Shown here: positions 35,006 to 43,163 of the stretch, piece by piece
Layout: each line of letters opens with the position of its first letter
Position numbering within the stretch: the first letter of the stretch is position 1
Assembly (NCBI RefSeq): GCF_023516555.1
Contig: NZ_JAMGBD010000002.1
Location: 186,001-250,000 of the forward strand
Direction: 5' to 3'
Origin: Sphingomonas alba
GTDB taxonomy: Bacteria; Pseudomonadota; Alphaproteobacteria; Sphingomonadales; Sphingomonadaceae
DNA: 64,000 bases
Notes under the pieces: model-generated
Database searches by the model: none
What the model saw: only the letters and a program-made list of their open reading frames with translations
What the model was told of the DNA's origin: nothing
Program-made: the position numbers and the translations under genes

Positions 35006-36174
35006 ACCTCGCCCCTCGGTCCCTGCTCGACCTCGCGGATGCGGGCACCCATGTCCCATTGGTTGGCCTTGCGTGCCTTGTCGCCGTCGATGTCGACGCG
35101 GATGAACGCCTGGCCCGATAGCGCCCCGATCAGCGCATCGCCCTTCCACTGCGGGAACAAATTGCCAGTGTAGATAATCATCGAACTGGGACTGACCGAC
35201 GGGTTCCAAAAGACCTTGGGCGCCTCGAAGCCGTCGCCGCCGCGATGGTCGGGAATCGGCACGCCGTCATAATTGTCGCCGTTGGAAACCACCGGCCAGC
35301 CGTAATTCTTGCCGGGCAGGATCAGGTTGACCTCGTCTCCGCCGCGCGGCCCCATCTCATGCTCCCAAAGCCGGCCATCTGGCGCGAATGCGAGGCCATA
35401 GGGATTGCGGTGTCCGCTGCTCCAGGTTTCGACCGGCGTGCTGTTCATGCCGGGCCAGGCGACGCTGTGACCGGCGGCGCTTCTCGCGGCCTGCGTGTCG
35501 CGCGGGGGATCGGTGATCGTCACCTTTGCGGCACCGGCGCGTCCCGCCATCGGGTTGTCGGGCATAGGCTTCCCGTCCAGCGTCAGGTGCAGGATCTTGC
35601 CGAGCGGCTGGCTCGCATCCTGCGCCGGCGTAAAGCGCTGCCGCTCACCCACCGTCAGGAACAGCGACCGTCCGTCCGGCGCAAAGGCGATCCTGGCGCC
35701 GAACTGCCCGCCCTTGCCGCCGCCCGGATCGCGCCACAGCACCGTCAAACCATCCAGGCGCGGCGCCGACCCCAGGTCCGCTAGCTTTGCCCGGGCCAGC
35801 GCCAGTGAACTACCGCCGCTCGGGGACGGCTCGGAATAGCTCAGGTAGACCGTCTGGTCGCCCGCAAATCCCGGTGAAGGCACGATGTCGAGCAGGCCGC
35901 CCTGGCTGGAAACCAAGACTTTTGGCGCGCCCGCGACCTCCTGTTTCCGGCCGGTGCCGACGTCAATCAGCCAGATATGCCCCGGCTTCTCGGTCACCAG
36001 CGCGACATTGGTCATGGGCACGCCGCTCCCCGGCAGGAAGGCCATGGCCCAAGGCGCATCGAAGGTCGCAACCGGTGCGACCGTGAATGGCCGATCGCCG
36101 CTTTGGCCGTCGGACGGCGAAGCCCCGCAAGCCGTCAGAAGCAACATCGCGGCTTGCATAAAGCGTAGGGTCAT
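34945..36174 (-). CDS. PQQ-dependent aldose sugar dehydrogenase, lipoprotein
   Basis: 409 residues beginning MTLRFMQAAMLLLTACGAS, with a lipobox (LTAC) indicating outer-membrane or periplasmic lipid anchoring. Glucose/sorbosone dehydrogenase six-bladed propeller: FDAPWAMAFLPG, GGLLDIVPSPGF, LTVGERQRFTPAQ, GHRNPYGLAFAPDGRLWEHEMGPR-type segment (GHRNPYGLAF, WEHEMGPRGGDEVN), and KNYGWPVVSNG. It would oxidise sugars to lactones and pass electrons to quinone or cytochrome. It diverges from the polyketide synthase gene by 49 bp. Confidence 0.9.
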   Translation of the reverse strand: MTLRFMQAAMLLLTACGASPSDGQSGDRPFTVAPVATFDAPWAMAFLPGSGVPMTNVALVTEKPGHIWLIDVGTGRKQEVAGAPKVLVSSQGGLLDIVPSPGFAGDQTVYLSYSEPSPSGGSSLALARAKLADLGSAPRLDGLTVLWRDPGGGKGGQFGARIAFAPDGRSLFLTVGERQRFTPAQDASQPLGKILHLTLDGKPMPDNPMAGRAGAAKVTITDPPRDTQAARSAAGHSVAWPGMNSTPVETWSSGHRNPYGLAFAPDGRLWEHEMGPRGGDEVNLILPGKNYGWPVVSNGDNYDGVPIPDHRGGDGFEAPKVFWNPSVSPSSMIIYTGNLFPQWKGDALIGALSGQAFIRVDIDGDKARKANQWDMGARIREVEQGPRGEVYLLEDGEGGRLLRLEPVRR

Positions 36175-36223
36175 ACCACCTGCCTTGTAGCCATCAGCCC
36201 CCGGTGGCCGAACTTGGAACAGC

Positions 36224-37270
36224 ATGCAAAGTTGCAGTCTCCTCTCCGTGGCCACGGCGGTACCGCCGCACGTCATCTCGCAGGCGGAGGCGAAGCTATT
36301 GGGCCGCCAGGCCTTCGGCGGCAAGAAGGCTTTGTTCGACCGCCTTTCGACTGTCTTCGACAATGCCGGCATCGCCAAGCGCCACATCGTTCAGCCGTCC
36401 GACTGGTACCTCCAGGACCATGGCTGGCACGACCGCAACGCATTGTACCTGGAAGCGGCCGAGCAGCTTTTCATCGATGCAGCGACCAAGGCCATCGACC
36501 AGGCGGGTCTTTCGCCCGAGGATATCGATGGCGTGGTCACCGTCTCGACGACGGGCATTGCCACACCGAGCCTGGAAGCACGTGTGGGGCCACGCCTGGG
36601 CCTTCGCAACGACATCCGCCGCGTGCCCGTTTTTGGCCTTGGCTGTGCCGGCGGGATCAGCGGCCTCTCTACCGCCGCGCGCCTCTCTGCCGCGGATCCC
36701 GGTAGCAAGTGGCTGATGGTCACAGTCGAAACCTGTTCCATCTCCATCCGGCTCGATAGCGACGATCCCGCCGCAATTGTCGCGACCGCATTGTTCGGTG
36801 ATGGCGCCGCCGCCGCCGTCGTCACATCCGGCAAGCATAGCCTCGCGCATATCGGCGGCTCGGCGGAAAGAATGTGGCCGGACACGCTCAAGATCATGGG
36901 TTGGGACGTCGAAGACCCCGGCCTCGCCGTGGTCTTCGACCGCGCCATACCGCCTTTCATCGAGGCCGAGCTCGCCGACGCCGTCGACGGCATGCTGGGC
37001 GAGCTTGGGCTGACCCGCGCCGACATCGACCGCTTCTGCTGCCACCCGGGCGGCGTGAAGGTGATCGATGCGATCGAGAAAGCGCTCGAACTTCCGCAGG
37101 GCGAGCTCAATATCGAGCGGGAGGTCCTGCACGACTTCGGCAACATGAGTGCGCCAACCGTTTTGTTCGTACTCGAACGCTTGCTCCGGCGCGGCTTGCC
37201 CAAGCGCGTCATGATGACCGCCTTCGGGCCGGGCTTCACTTGTGCTGGGTTGCTACTCGAAGCCGCATGA
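36224..37270 (+). CDS. type III polyketide synthase
   Basis: 348 residues, chalcone-synthase-like. Catalytic triad visible: cysteine in FGLGCAGGISGLST, histidine in CCHPGGVKVIDA and asparagine in GNMSAPTVLFVLERL. Close in style to bacterial alkylpyrone/alkylresorcinol synthases, which extend fatty acyl starters with malonyl-CoA. The next gene is a small membrane methyltransferase-like protein, overlapping by 4 bp; the pair matches the Bacillus BpsA-BpsB arrangement, in which BpsB O-methylates alkylpyrones. Product inferred as an alkylpyrone or alkylresorcinol membrane lipid. Confidence 0.9.
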   Translation: MQSCSLLSVATAVPPHVISQAEAKLLGRQAFGGKKALFDRLSTVFDNAGIAKRHIVQPSDWYLQDHGWHDRNALYLEAAEQLFIDAATKAIDQAGLSPEDIDGVVTVSTTGIATPSLEARVGPRLGLRNDIRRVPVFGLGCAGGISGLSTAARLSAADPGSKWLMVTVETCSISIRLDSDDPAAIVATALFGDGAAAAVVTSGKHSLAHIGGSAERMWPDTLKIMGWDVEDPGLAVVFDRAIPPFIEAELADAVDGMLGELGLTRADIDRFCCHPGGVKVIDAIEKALELPQGELNIEREVLHDFGNMSAPTVLFVLERLLRRGLPKRVMMTAFGPGFTCAGLLLEAA

Positions 37271-37767
37271 CCTGGCTCGCCTACCTGATCCTCGCGCTCG
37301 TCACGCTGCAGAGGCTGGGGGAACTGGTCCTCGCCGAACGCAACACCCGCCGGCTGCTTGCCAAAGGCGCGCATGAGGTCGGCCGGGATCACTACTTCTT
37401 TGTCGTCGCCGTCCATGCCGGATGGCTGATCGCGCTTTGGTTGCTGGGCCCCGGACCAGCGATCCACATCGTCCCGTTTGTCTTCTATATCGCCCTGCAA
37501 TTCGCCCGCGTCTGGGTCATTGCCAAATTGGGCGAGCGCTGGACCACACGGATCATCGTCCTGCCGGGCGCGCCCCTCGTCCGGACTGGCCCGTATCGCT
37601 GGCTCGACCATCCCAATTACGTGATCGTCATTGCCGAGATCGCCGTGCTGCCACTCGTCTTCGGCCTGCCGATAGTTGCCGGTTTCTTCAGCGTGCTGAA
37701 CGCCGTTGTCCTCTGGATCCGGATCCGTGAGGAGAACCAGGCGCTCGCGGCTATTTCTCCGAGCTGA
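37267..37767 (+). CDS. isoprenylcysteine carboxyl methyltransferase family protein
   Basis: 166 residues with about four transmembrane helices (near residues 2-18, 45-62, 70-88, 125-145). The ICMT-type SAM-binding end is present: RTGPYRWLDHPNYVIVIAEI and RIREENQAL. Translationally coupled (ATGA) to the type III PKS, it most likely methylates the PKS product. Its 3' end overlaps the convergent padR gene by 17 bp. Confidence 0.87.
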   Translation: MTWLAYLILALVTLQRLGELVLAERNTRRLLAKGAHEVGRDHYFFVVAVHAGWLIALWLLGPGPAIHIVPFVFYIALQFARVWVIAKLGERWTTRIIVLPGAPLVRTGPYRWLDHPNYVIVIAEIAVLPLVFGLPIVAGFFSVLNAVVLWIRIREENQALAAISPS

Positions 37768-38284
37768 GCTCCCGTTCCGCCAAATGAAGCCAGTCCAGGC
37801 GCGCATTGAGCTCGGCCAATGCGCCGAGGCTGCCTAGCCTCTCCGACCTCGCCACCATATCGCCTGCGGGCCGTTCAAGCTTCTTCTCGACACTGGCGAT
37901 CGCCGCCCGGGTCGCCGCGCGATAATCGGCGAACGCCTGCCTCCGCGCGGCCGGATCGAGTGCCGACAGGAAGTGGACCCTGGTCCGCAGCGGGTCCGCC
38001 CTCGCCGATCCCAACCCGGCGCCGACCTTGGTCAGCCAGTCGTCGAGCGCCTTGCGGCCCTTGGTGGTCAGGCTGAGCAATTCACTCTTGCGGGGGCCGG
38101 TGGGCGACCCAGCGTCGAGATATCCGGACTGCCTCAATCGCCGGATCGCCGGGTACACCGTGCCCGTGCTGGAGCTCCAGGAAACCGTGCTCGATCCGGC
38201 GAAATGGGCGCGTACGCCATAGGCGGACATCGGCCCGCCGCGCCAGATGACACCGAGGATGCAATTGTCGAGTTCAGTCAGCAT
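37751..38284 (-). CDS. PadR family transcriptional regulator
   Basis: 177 residues. PadR winged helix in residues 1-80 (CILGVIWRGGPMSAYGVRAHF, TGTVYPAIRRLRQSGYLD, LSLTTKGRKALDDWL) and a C-terminal helical Vir_act_alpha_C-type domain (LSALDPAARRQAFADYRAA). A regulator of small-molecule or stress responses. It is divergent from the aspartyl protease gene, and the 70-bp gap holds a promoter and a dyad, so it probably controls that gene and itself. Confidence 0.9.
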   Translation of the reverse strand: MLTELDNCILGVIWRGGPMSAYGVRAHFAGSSTVSWSSSTGTVYPAIRRLRQSGYLDAGSPTGPRKSELLSLTTKGRKALDDWLTKVGAGLGSARADPLRTRVHFLSALDPAARRQAFADYRAATRAAIASVEKKLERPAGDMVARSERLGSLGALAELNARLDWLHLAERELSSEK

Positions 38285-38297
38285 TTCGTCGAAGACC

Positions 38298-38337
38298 TTG
38301 TCGCCGGTGCGGAATCAATGCTATAGTGCGTGACGCA
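38298..38337 (+). promoter_or_regulatory. promoter and operator-like dyad before aspartyl protease gene
   Basis: A -35-like TTGTCG (38298-38303) is followed after 18 bp by TATAGT (38322-38327), a good -10 box. The perfect palindrome TGCGTGACGCA (38327-38337) covers the expected transcription start, and AATGC/GCATT form a wider dyad around it. The arrangement suits repression by the divergently encoded PadR protein. Confidence 0.55.
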
Positions 38338-38354
38338 TTATCGTGGAGATGTCC

Positions 38355-40196
38355 ATGCGGTTTCTTGCCCTTCCCCTCGGCGCCCTCCTCCTCTGCGCGC
38401 CTCTTGGCTCCGCCGAGACGGCCCCTGCCGCGGCCCAGGCGCTTAGTCCGGAAACCGCGCAACTCGTCGCCCGCTACATCGAATGGCGCGGCGGCAAGAC
38501 CTTCGCGGCGCTGAACAATTATCACCTCGTAGCCGACGTCGAGGCCGATGGTCTCAAGGGCACCACCACCGAGTGGCGCGACCGTTCCAACCGTTCGCGC
38601 GACGAATATGATCTTGGCGTCACCAAGGGTCTGTCGGTGCACGCGGCAAAAGACGGCTGGAACCGCGACGACGCCCTGGTGACTCCGCAGGGGCGCCACG
38701 CAACCGAAGACGATCGCCGCGCCCTGGCCATCGAATTCGGCGACGCATTTCGCGGCGGAGCTTCGGTCCAGCGGCTTGCGGACGAGCAGTTCGACGGCAA
38801 GACCTTCGCCGTCCTTCGCATCACCTTTGGCGATGCCGACAGCTACGACCTGATCCTCGATCCGGCGACCGGCGCCCAATATGGACGCCGAACCAAGGCG
38901 GGAGGCGCTCCCAACTTCACGCGCTTGTCCGATTGGCGCCTGATCAACGGCGTCCGGTTTCCGTTCCTGCGCGAAGCCTATCGCAGCAACGGCAAGCTCG
39001 ATTCCACCATCCGCGTCCGGTCGATCGAGACCAACGCCAAATTCGCCGATTCGCTGTTCGCCAAGCCCGAAGGCAAGAAGACTCTCAGCTTTGCGGCCGG
39101 CACGCATTCGACGGGGCGGATCAAATATAACCCGTTCACCGGCACGCGGATTTACATCCCGGCCAAGGTCAACGGGCGCGACGTCGAGGTCCTGCTGGAC
39201 AGCGGCGCGGATTCCAGTGTGCTCGACAAGGGCTTCGCCGACAGCATCGGCAGCAAGACGGTGAAGGGTGGCGTCGCCGTCGGCACCGGCGGAGAGACGG
39301 AGGCTGGCCTCGCCAACAACGTCCGCATCGCGATCGGCAACATGGCGCTCGACCTGCCGACAGTCGGCGTCGTCGACCTGGCATCCGTCGGCAAGCGCAT
39401 CGGCATTCCGCTGCCGGTCGTACTCGGGCGCGACGTCTTCCTGCAGTCGATCGTCGACATTGATCCGTCGGGGCCGACCATCGCCTTCCACGATCCCGCG
39501 ACCTTTACGCCCCCGGCTGGCGCGACCCTCGTCCCGCTCGACCCTCAGGGCGGTCTCCGTGTCGTCCAGGCGTCGGTCGAAGGCCAGCCGGACGCACCGA
39601 TGCTCTTCGACCTCGGCAACGGTGGCTACATGACGCTCGGCGCCGCTTATTGGCAGGCACATAACCTCCTCGACGGCCGCAAAAGCAGCACCCGATCCTC
39701 CGGCGCCATCGGCGGCGAACAGATCAACCATGTCGCCACCTTGAAGACGGTACGCTTCGCCGGCGTCACCTTCCACGACGTGCCCGCTCAGTTCGACGCG
39801 CCGAATATCGAGCGGGACAGCGATCGCGATGCGGGTAATATCGGCATGCCGATCCTGAAGCGCTTTCGCATGATGATCGATTTCCAGAACAGCCGCATGT
39901 ACGTCATCCCGATCGCCGAGCGCATCTCCCAGCCCTTCGATCGCGACCGCTCGGGCCTCCGCGCAGTCCAGGATGGCGACAAGCTGGTTGTCCGCCATGT
40001 CAGCAAGGGCTCGCCCGCCGAAGCCGCTGGCTGGAAAGCTGGCGACGTCATCACTTCCATCGACGGCCAGGCCATCGGCCCGCAGTTCGCCAGCAGCCAA
40101 CTGAGCCTCTGGTCGTGGCGGCCGGAAGGGACTGTCGTCACCTTGACCATGGCCGACGGAAGTACCCGCAAGCTGGCGCTCGCCGACTACTTCTAA
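38355..40196 (+). CDS. secreted aspartyl protease with PDZ domain
   Basis: 613 residues from ATG 38355, which follows GGAG by 6 bp and opens a signal peptide (MRFLALPLGALLLCAPLGSA). An N-terminal LolA-like lipoprotein-carrier-type region (residues about 30-240) precedes a retropepsin-like domain with the motif VLLDSGADSSVLDKG near residue 280 and a second lobe MLFDLGNGGYMTLG (DLG instead of DTG/DSG). A C-terminal PDZ domain (VRHVSKGSPAEAAGWKAGD) follows. Because the second lobe lacks the usual Thr/Ser, activity in a single chain is uncertain. Location periplasm. Confidence 0.87.
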   Translation: MRFLALPLGALLLCAPLGSAETAPAAAQALSPETAQLVARYIEWRGGKTFAALNNYHLVADVEADGLKGTTTEWRDRSNRSRDEYDLGVTKGLSVHAAKDGWNRDDALVTPQGRHATEDDRRALAIEFGDAFRGGASVQRLADEQFDGKTFAVLRITFGDADSYDLILDPATGAQYGRRTKAGGAPNFTRLSDWRLINGVRFPFLREAYRSNGKLDSTIRVRSIETNAKFADSLFAKPEGKKTLSFAAGTHSTGRIKYNPFTGTRIYIPAKVNGRDVEVLLDSGADSSVLDKGFADSIGSKTVKGGVAVGTGGETEAGLANNVRIAIGNMALDLPTVGVVDLASVGKRIGIPLPVVLGRDVFLQSIVDIDPSGPTIAFHDPATFTPPAGATLVPLDPQGGLRVVQASVEGQPDAPMLFDLGNGGYMTLGAAYWQAHNLLDGRKSSTRSSGAIGGEQINHVATLKTVRFAGVTFHDVPAQFDAPNIERDSDRDAGNIGMPILKRFRMMIDFQNSRMYVIPIAERISQPFDRDRSGLRAVQDGDKLVVRHVSKGSPAEAAGWKAGDVITSIDGQAIGPQFASSQLSLWSWRPEGTVVTLTMADGSTRKLALADYF

Positions 40197-40213
40197 AGGA
40201 GTTGCGGCGCCGC

Positions 40214-40242
40214 TTGCGCGCCTGACCTGACGGGCCTATATC
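40214..40242 (+). promoter_or_regulatory. possible promoter of the rimP-nusA operon
   Basis: TTGCGC (40214-40219), a 17-bp spacer and TATATC (40237-40242) lie about 95 bp before rimP in a 138-bp intergenic region. The match to consensus is moderate; I saw no better candidate. Confidence 0.35.
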
Positions 40243-40334
40243 GCGGCCACTCCTCGACATCGCTGAGATGCTGAGGCTGGTTCCGGGACCCCGGGGCCGG
40301 CTCGAGTGGCGTTTGGTTTTGCAAAGGACGCAAG

Positions 40335-40859
40335 TTGGAAGCCGATCTGGCAACCGTGACGAAGTTGATCGAGCCCGAGGTGAAAGCCCTGGGCTTCGAC
40401 CTCGTGCGCGTTGCGATGACCGGCGGCCGTTCCGACCCGACCCTGCAGGTGATGGCCGAGCGGCGCGAAACGCGTCAGCTCAACCTCGACGATTGCCAGG
40501 CGATTTCGCGGAAGCTTTCTGATTTGCTCGACGAAAAGGACCCGATCGAAGGCGCATACCGCCTCGAAGTCTCCTCGCCCGGCATCGACAGGCCTCTGAC
40601 CCGGAAGGCGGATTACGCCGACTGGGCCGGTCACGAAGCTCGCGTGAAACTCACCGTGGAGCATGAAGGCGCCAAGCAGCTGTCCGGCGTCATCCAAGGC
40701 ATCGAGAACAACATTGTCAGCATTGCGACGCCGAAGGGCGTGCGCGAGGTGCCCTTCGAATCTATCGCGTCGGCCAAGCTCCTTTTGACCGACAAGCTTA
40801 TCAATGCCACTGCGCCGCTCAGCACTGAGGGCGCCGACTCAATTCAAACGGAAGGTTGA
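40335..40859 (+). CDS. rimP: ribosome maturation factor RimP
   Basis: 174 residues from TTG 40335 with AAGGACG just upstream. Two-domain RimP fold: VKALGFDLVRVAMTGG and YRLEVSSPGIDRPLTR in the N-terminal domain, an SH3-like C-terminal domain (GAKQLSGVIQGIENNIV). It assists 30S assembly. First gene of the nusA/infB operon. A TTG start is unusual and may limit its expression. Confidence 0.93.
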   Translation: MEADLATVTKLIEPEVKALGFDLVRVAMTGGRSDPTLQVMAERRETRQLNLDDCQAISRKLSDLLDEKDPIEGAYRLEVSSPGIDRPLTRKADYADWAGHEARVKLTVEHEGAKQLSGVIQGIENNIVSIATPKGVREVPFESIASAKLLLTDKLINATAPLSTEGADSIQTEG

Positions 40860-40864
40860 TCACA

Positions 40865-42484
40865 ATGGCTTCTGCAGCCCCCGCAGCACCCACCGCCAAC
40901 AAGGCCGAGCTGCTCGCCATCGCCGACGCCGTCGCGCGCGAAAAGCTGATCGACAAGGGCATCGTCATCGAAGCGATGGAAGACGCCATCCAGCGCGCCG
41001 CCCGCGCCCGCTACGGCGCCGAGAACGACATCCGCGCCAAGCTCGACCCGAACACCGGCGACCTTCGCCTGTGGCGCGTCCTCGAAGTGGTCGAGGAAGT
41101 CGATGACTACTTCAAGCAGGTCGATTTGAAGGGCGCACAGAAGCTGCAGAAGGATGCAGCGATGGGCGACTTCATCGTCGACCCGCTGCCGCCGATCGAA
41201 TTCGGCCGCATCGCCGCCCAGGCCGCCAAGCAGGTCATCTTCCAGAAAGTCCGCGACGCAGAGCGCGAACGCCAGTTCGAAGAGTTCAAGGACCGGGTCA
41301 GCGAAGTCATCACCGGCGTCGTCAAGCGCGTCGAGTTCGGCCACATCGTCGTCGATTTGGGCCGCGCCGAGGGCGTCATCCGCCGCGACCAGCAGATTCC
41401 GCGCGAAATGGTCCGCGTCGGCGACCGCATCCGCAGCCTCATCCTCTCGGTCCGTCGCGAAGCTCGCGGGCCGCAGATCTTCCTGTCGCGCGCACACCCG
41501 GATTTCATGAAGAAGCTGTTCGCGCAGGAAGTGCCGGAAATCTATGACGGCATCATCGAGATCCGCGCCGCCGCCCGCGACCCGGGCAGCCGCGCCAAGA
41601 TCGGCGTCATCAGCCACGACAGTTCGATCGACCCGGTCGGCGCCTGCGTCGGCATGAAGGGCAGCCGCGTCCAGGCCGTCGTCCAGGAACTGCAGGGCGA
41701 GAAGATCGACATCATCCCTTGGTCGGAGGATCTCGCGACCTTCGTCGTCAACGCGCTGCAGCCGGCAACGGTCGCCCGCGTCGTCATCGACGAGGAAGAG
41801 AGCCGCATCGAAGTCGTCGTTCCCGACGACCAGCTCTCGCTCGCCATCGGCCGCCGCGGCCAGAATGTCCGCCTGGCCTCGCAGCTCACCGCTTCGCAGA
41901 TCGATATCCTCACCGAGGCCGACGCCAGCGAGAAGCGCCAGCGTGAATTCGTAGAGCGTTCTGAATTGTTCCAGACGCAGCTGGACGTCGATGAAACCCT
42001 CGCCCAGTTGCTGGTCGCCGAGGGTTTCACCAGCCTTGAGGAAGTCGCCTACGTCGAAGTCGACGAAATCGCCTCGATCGAGGGCCTCGACGACGATATC
42101 GCCTCCGAGCTGCAGAGTCGCGCCTCGGAAGCGCTGGACCGCCGCGAAGCCGCCGCCCGCGAAGAGCGCCGCAAGCTTGGCGTCGAGGACGCGCTGGCCG
42201 AGCTTCCGCACCTCACCGAAGCGATGCTGGTGACCTTGGGCAAGGCGAACATCCGCACTTTGGACGACCTTGCCGACCTCGCCACCGACGAGCTTATCCA
42301 GAAGAAGCGCGTCGAGCCCCGCCGCCGCGAGCCGAGCAACCGGCCCGAGGACAAGGGTGGCGTGCTGGCCGAATATGGCCTGAGCGAAGAACAGGGCAAC
42401 GAGATCATCATGGCAGCCCGGGCCCACTGGTTCGAGGACGAAGCCCCAACCGAGGAGGCCGCCGATGCGGAAACCTCGGAATGA
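40865..42484 (+). CDS. nusA: transcription termination/antitermination factor NusA
   Basis: 539 residues. N-terminal RNA-polymerase-binding domain ([18 protein letters not shown]), S1 domain ([18 protein letters not shown]), two KH domains ([36 protein letters not shown]) and C-terminal acidic repeats with helix-hairpin-helix segments ([16 protein letters not shown]). The ATG at 40865 is preferred over a TTG at 40856. It overlaps ylxR by 20 bp. Confidence 0.96.
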   Translation: MASAAPAAPTANKAELLAIADAVAREKLIDKGIVIEAMEDAIQRAARARYGAENDIRAKLDPNTGDLRLWRVLEVVEEVDDYFKQVDLKGAQKLQKDAAMGDFIVDPLPPIEFGRIAAQAAKQVIFQKVRDAERERQFEEFKDRVSEVITGVVKRVEFGHIVVDLGRAEGVIRRDQQIPREMVRVGDRIRSLILSVRREARGPQIFLSRAHPDFMKKLFAQEVPEIYDGIIEIRAAARDPGSRAKIGVISHDSSIDPVGACVGMKGSRVQAVVQELQGEKIDIIPWSEDLATFVVNALQPATVARVVIDEEESRIEVVVPDDQLSLAIGRRGQNVRLASQLTASQIDILTEADASEKRQREFVERSELFQTQLDVDETLAQLLVAEGFTSLEEVAYVEVDEIASIEGLDDDIASELQSRASEALDRREAAAREERRKLGVEDALAELPHLTEAMLVTLGKANIRTLDDLADLATDELIQKKRVEPRRREPSNRPEDKGGVLAEYGLSEEQGNEIIMAARAHWFEDEAPTEEAADAETSE

Positions 42485-43163
42485 CTCTCTAGAGACGCAT
42501 AACCCGGAGCGGACCTGCATCCTCTCGCGGCGGACGGCGTCGCGGGAGGACCTGATCCGGCTCGCCCTTTCGCCCGATGCGGAGGTCGCTCCCGACGTCC
42601 GCGCCCGCGCCCCTGGCCGCGGCGCCTGGATCGGCGTTTCCAAGTCCGATCTCGACGCCGCCAACGCCAAGGGGAAGCTGAAGGGCGCCCTTCAGCGCGC
42701 CTTCAAGGCCAATGAAGTGACCGTCCCCGCCGATCTCGGCGACCGCATCGCATCGGCGCTAAGGCAGGCGGCCCTTGACCGTCTCGGCCTTGAAGCGCGC
42801 GGCGGGACGCTGATCAACGGCAACGACAAGATCGACGCCGCCGCCCGCTCCGGCAAGGTCCATCTTTTGATCCACGCCGCCGACGCCGGCGAGGACGGGC
42901 GGCGCAAGCTCGACCAGGCCTGGCGCGTCGGCGGCGGCGGTCCCCGAGGACTGGAATTTCCCGAAGAACGCACCATCTTGTCGATGGCGCTAGGGCGCGA
43001 AAATGTGGTACATATCGCCCTGACCGATCCTGCCGCTGCGCGGCGGGTTAGCCATGCCATCGACCGGTGGCTTGCTTTCATTGCACCCGATGCTGGGCTA
43101 GAGGGCGGCTCCGCTGCCGTTGGCGCCGGCGTGGGTAACGAGTTGAACGAAGGAACCAAATGA
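42465..43163 (+). CDS. YlxR (DUF448) RNA-binding protein with L7Ae-like C-terminus
   Basis: 232 residues. The YlxR domain at residues 10-90 has the usual ERTCILSRRTASREDLIRL and GRGAWIGVSK; the C-terminal part (SGKVHLLIHAADAGEDGRRKL) is an L7Ae/L30e-like domain, a common fusion in alphaproteobacteria. Always found between nusA and infB. It overlaps both (20 bp and 4 bp). Role probably in RNA binding or transcription control. Confidence 0.9.
   Translation: MRKPRNDSLETHNPERTCILSRRTASREDLIRLALSPDAEVAPDVRARAPGRGAWIGVSKSDLDAANAKGKLKGALQRAFKANEVTVPADLGDRIASALRQAALDRLGLEARGGTLINGNDKIDAAARSGKVHLLIHAADAGEDGRRKLDQAWRVGGGGPRGLEFPEERTILSMALGRENVVHIALTDPAAARRVSHAIDRWLAFIAPDAGLEGGSAAVGAGVGNELNEGTK

Noticed and set aside
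38274-40100. Long open frame (608 codons) on the - strand opposite the aspartyl protease
   Set aside because: The + frame has signal peptide, protease and PDZ motifs; this one has none.
40844-42670. Long open frame (608 codons) on the - strand opposite nusA
   Set aside because: Antisense shadow of nusA, with composition typical of such frames and no recognisable domain.
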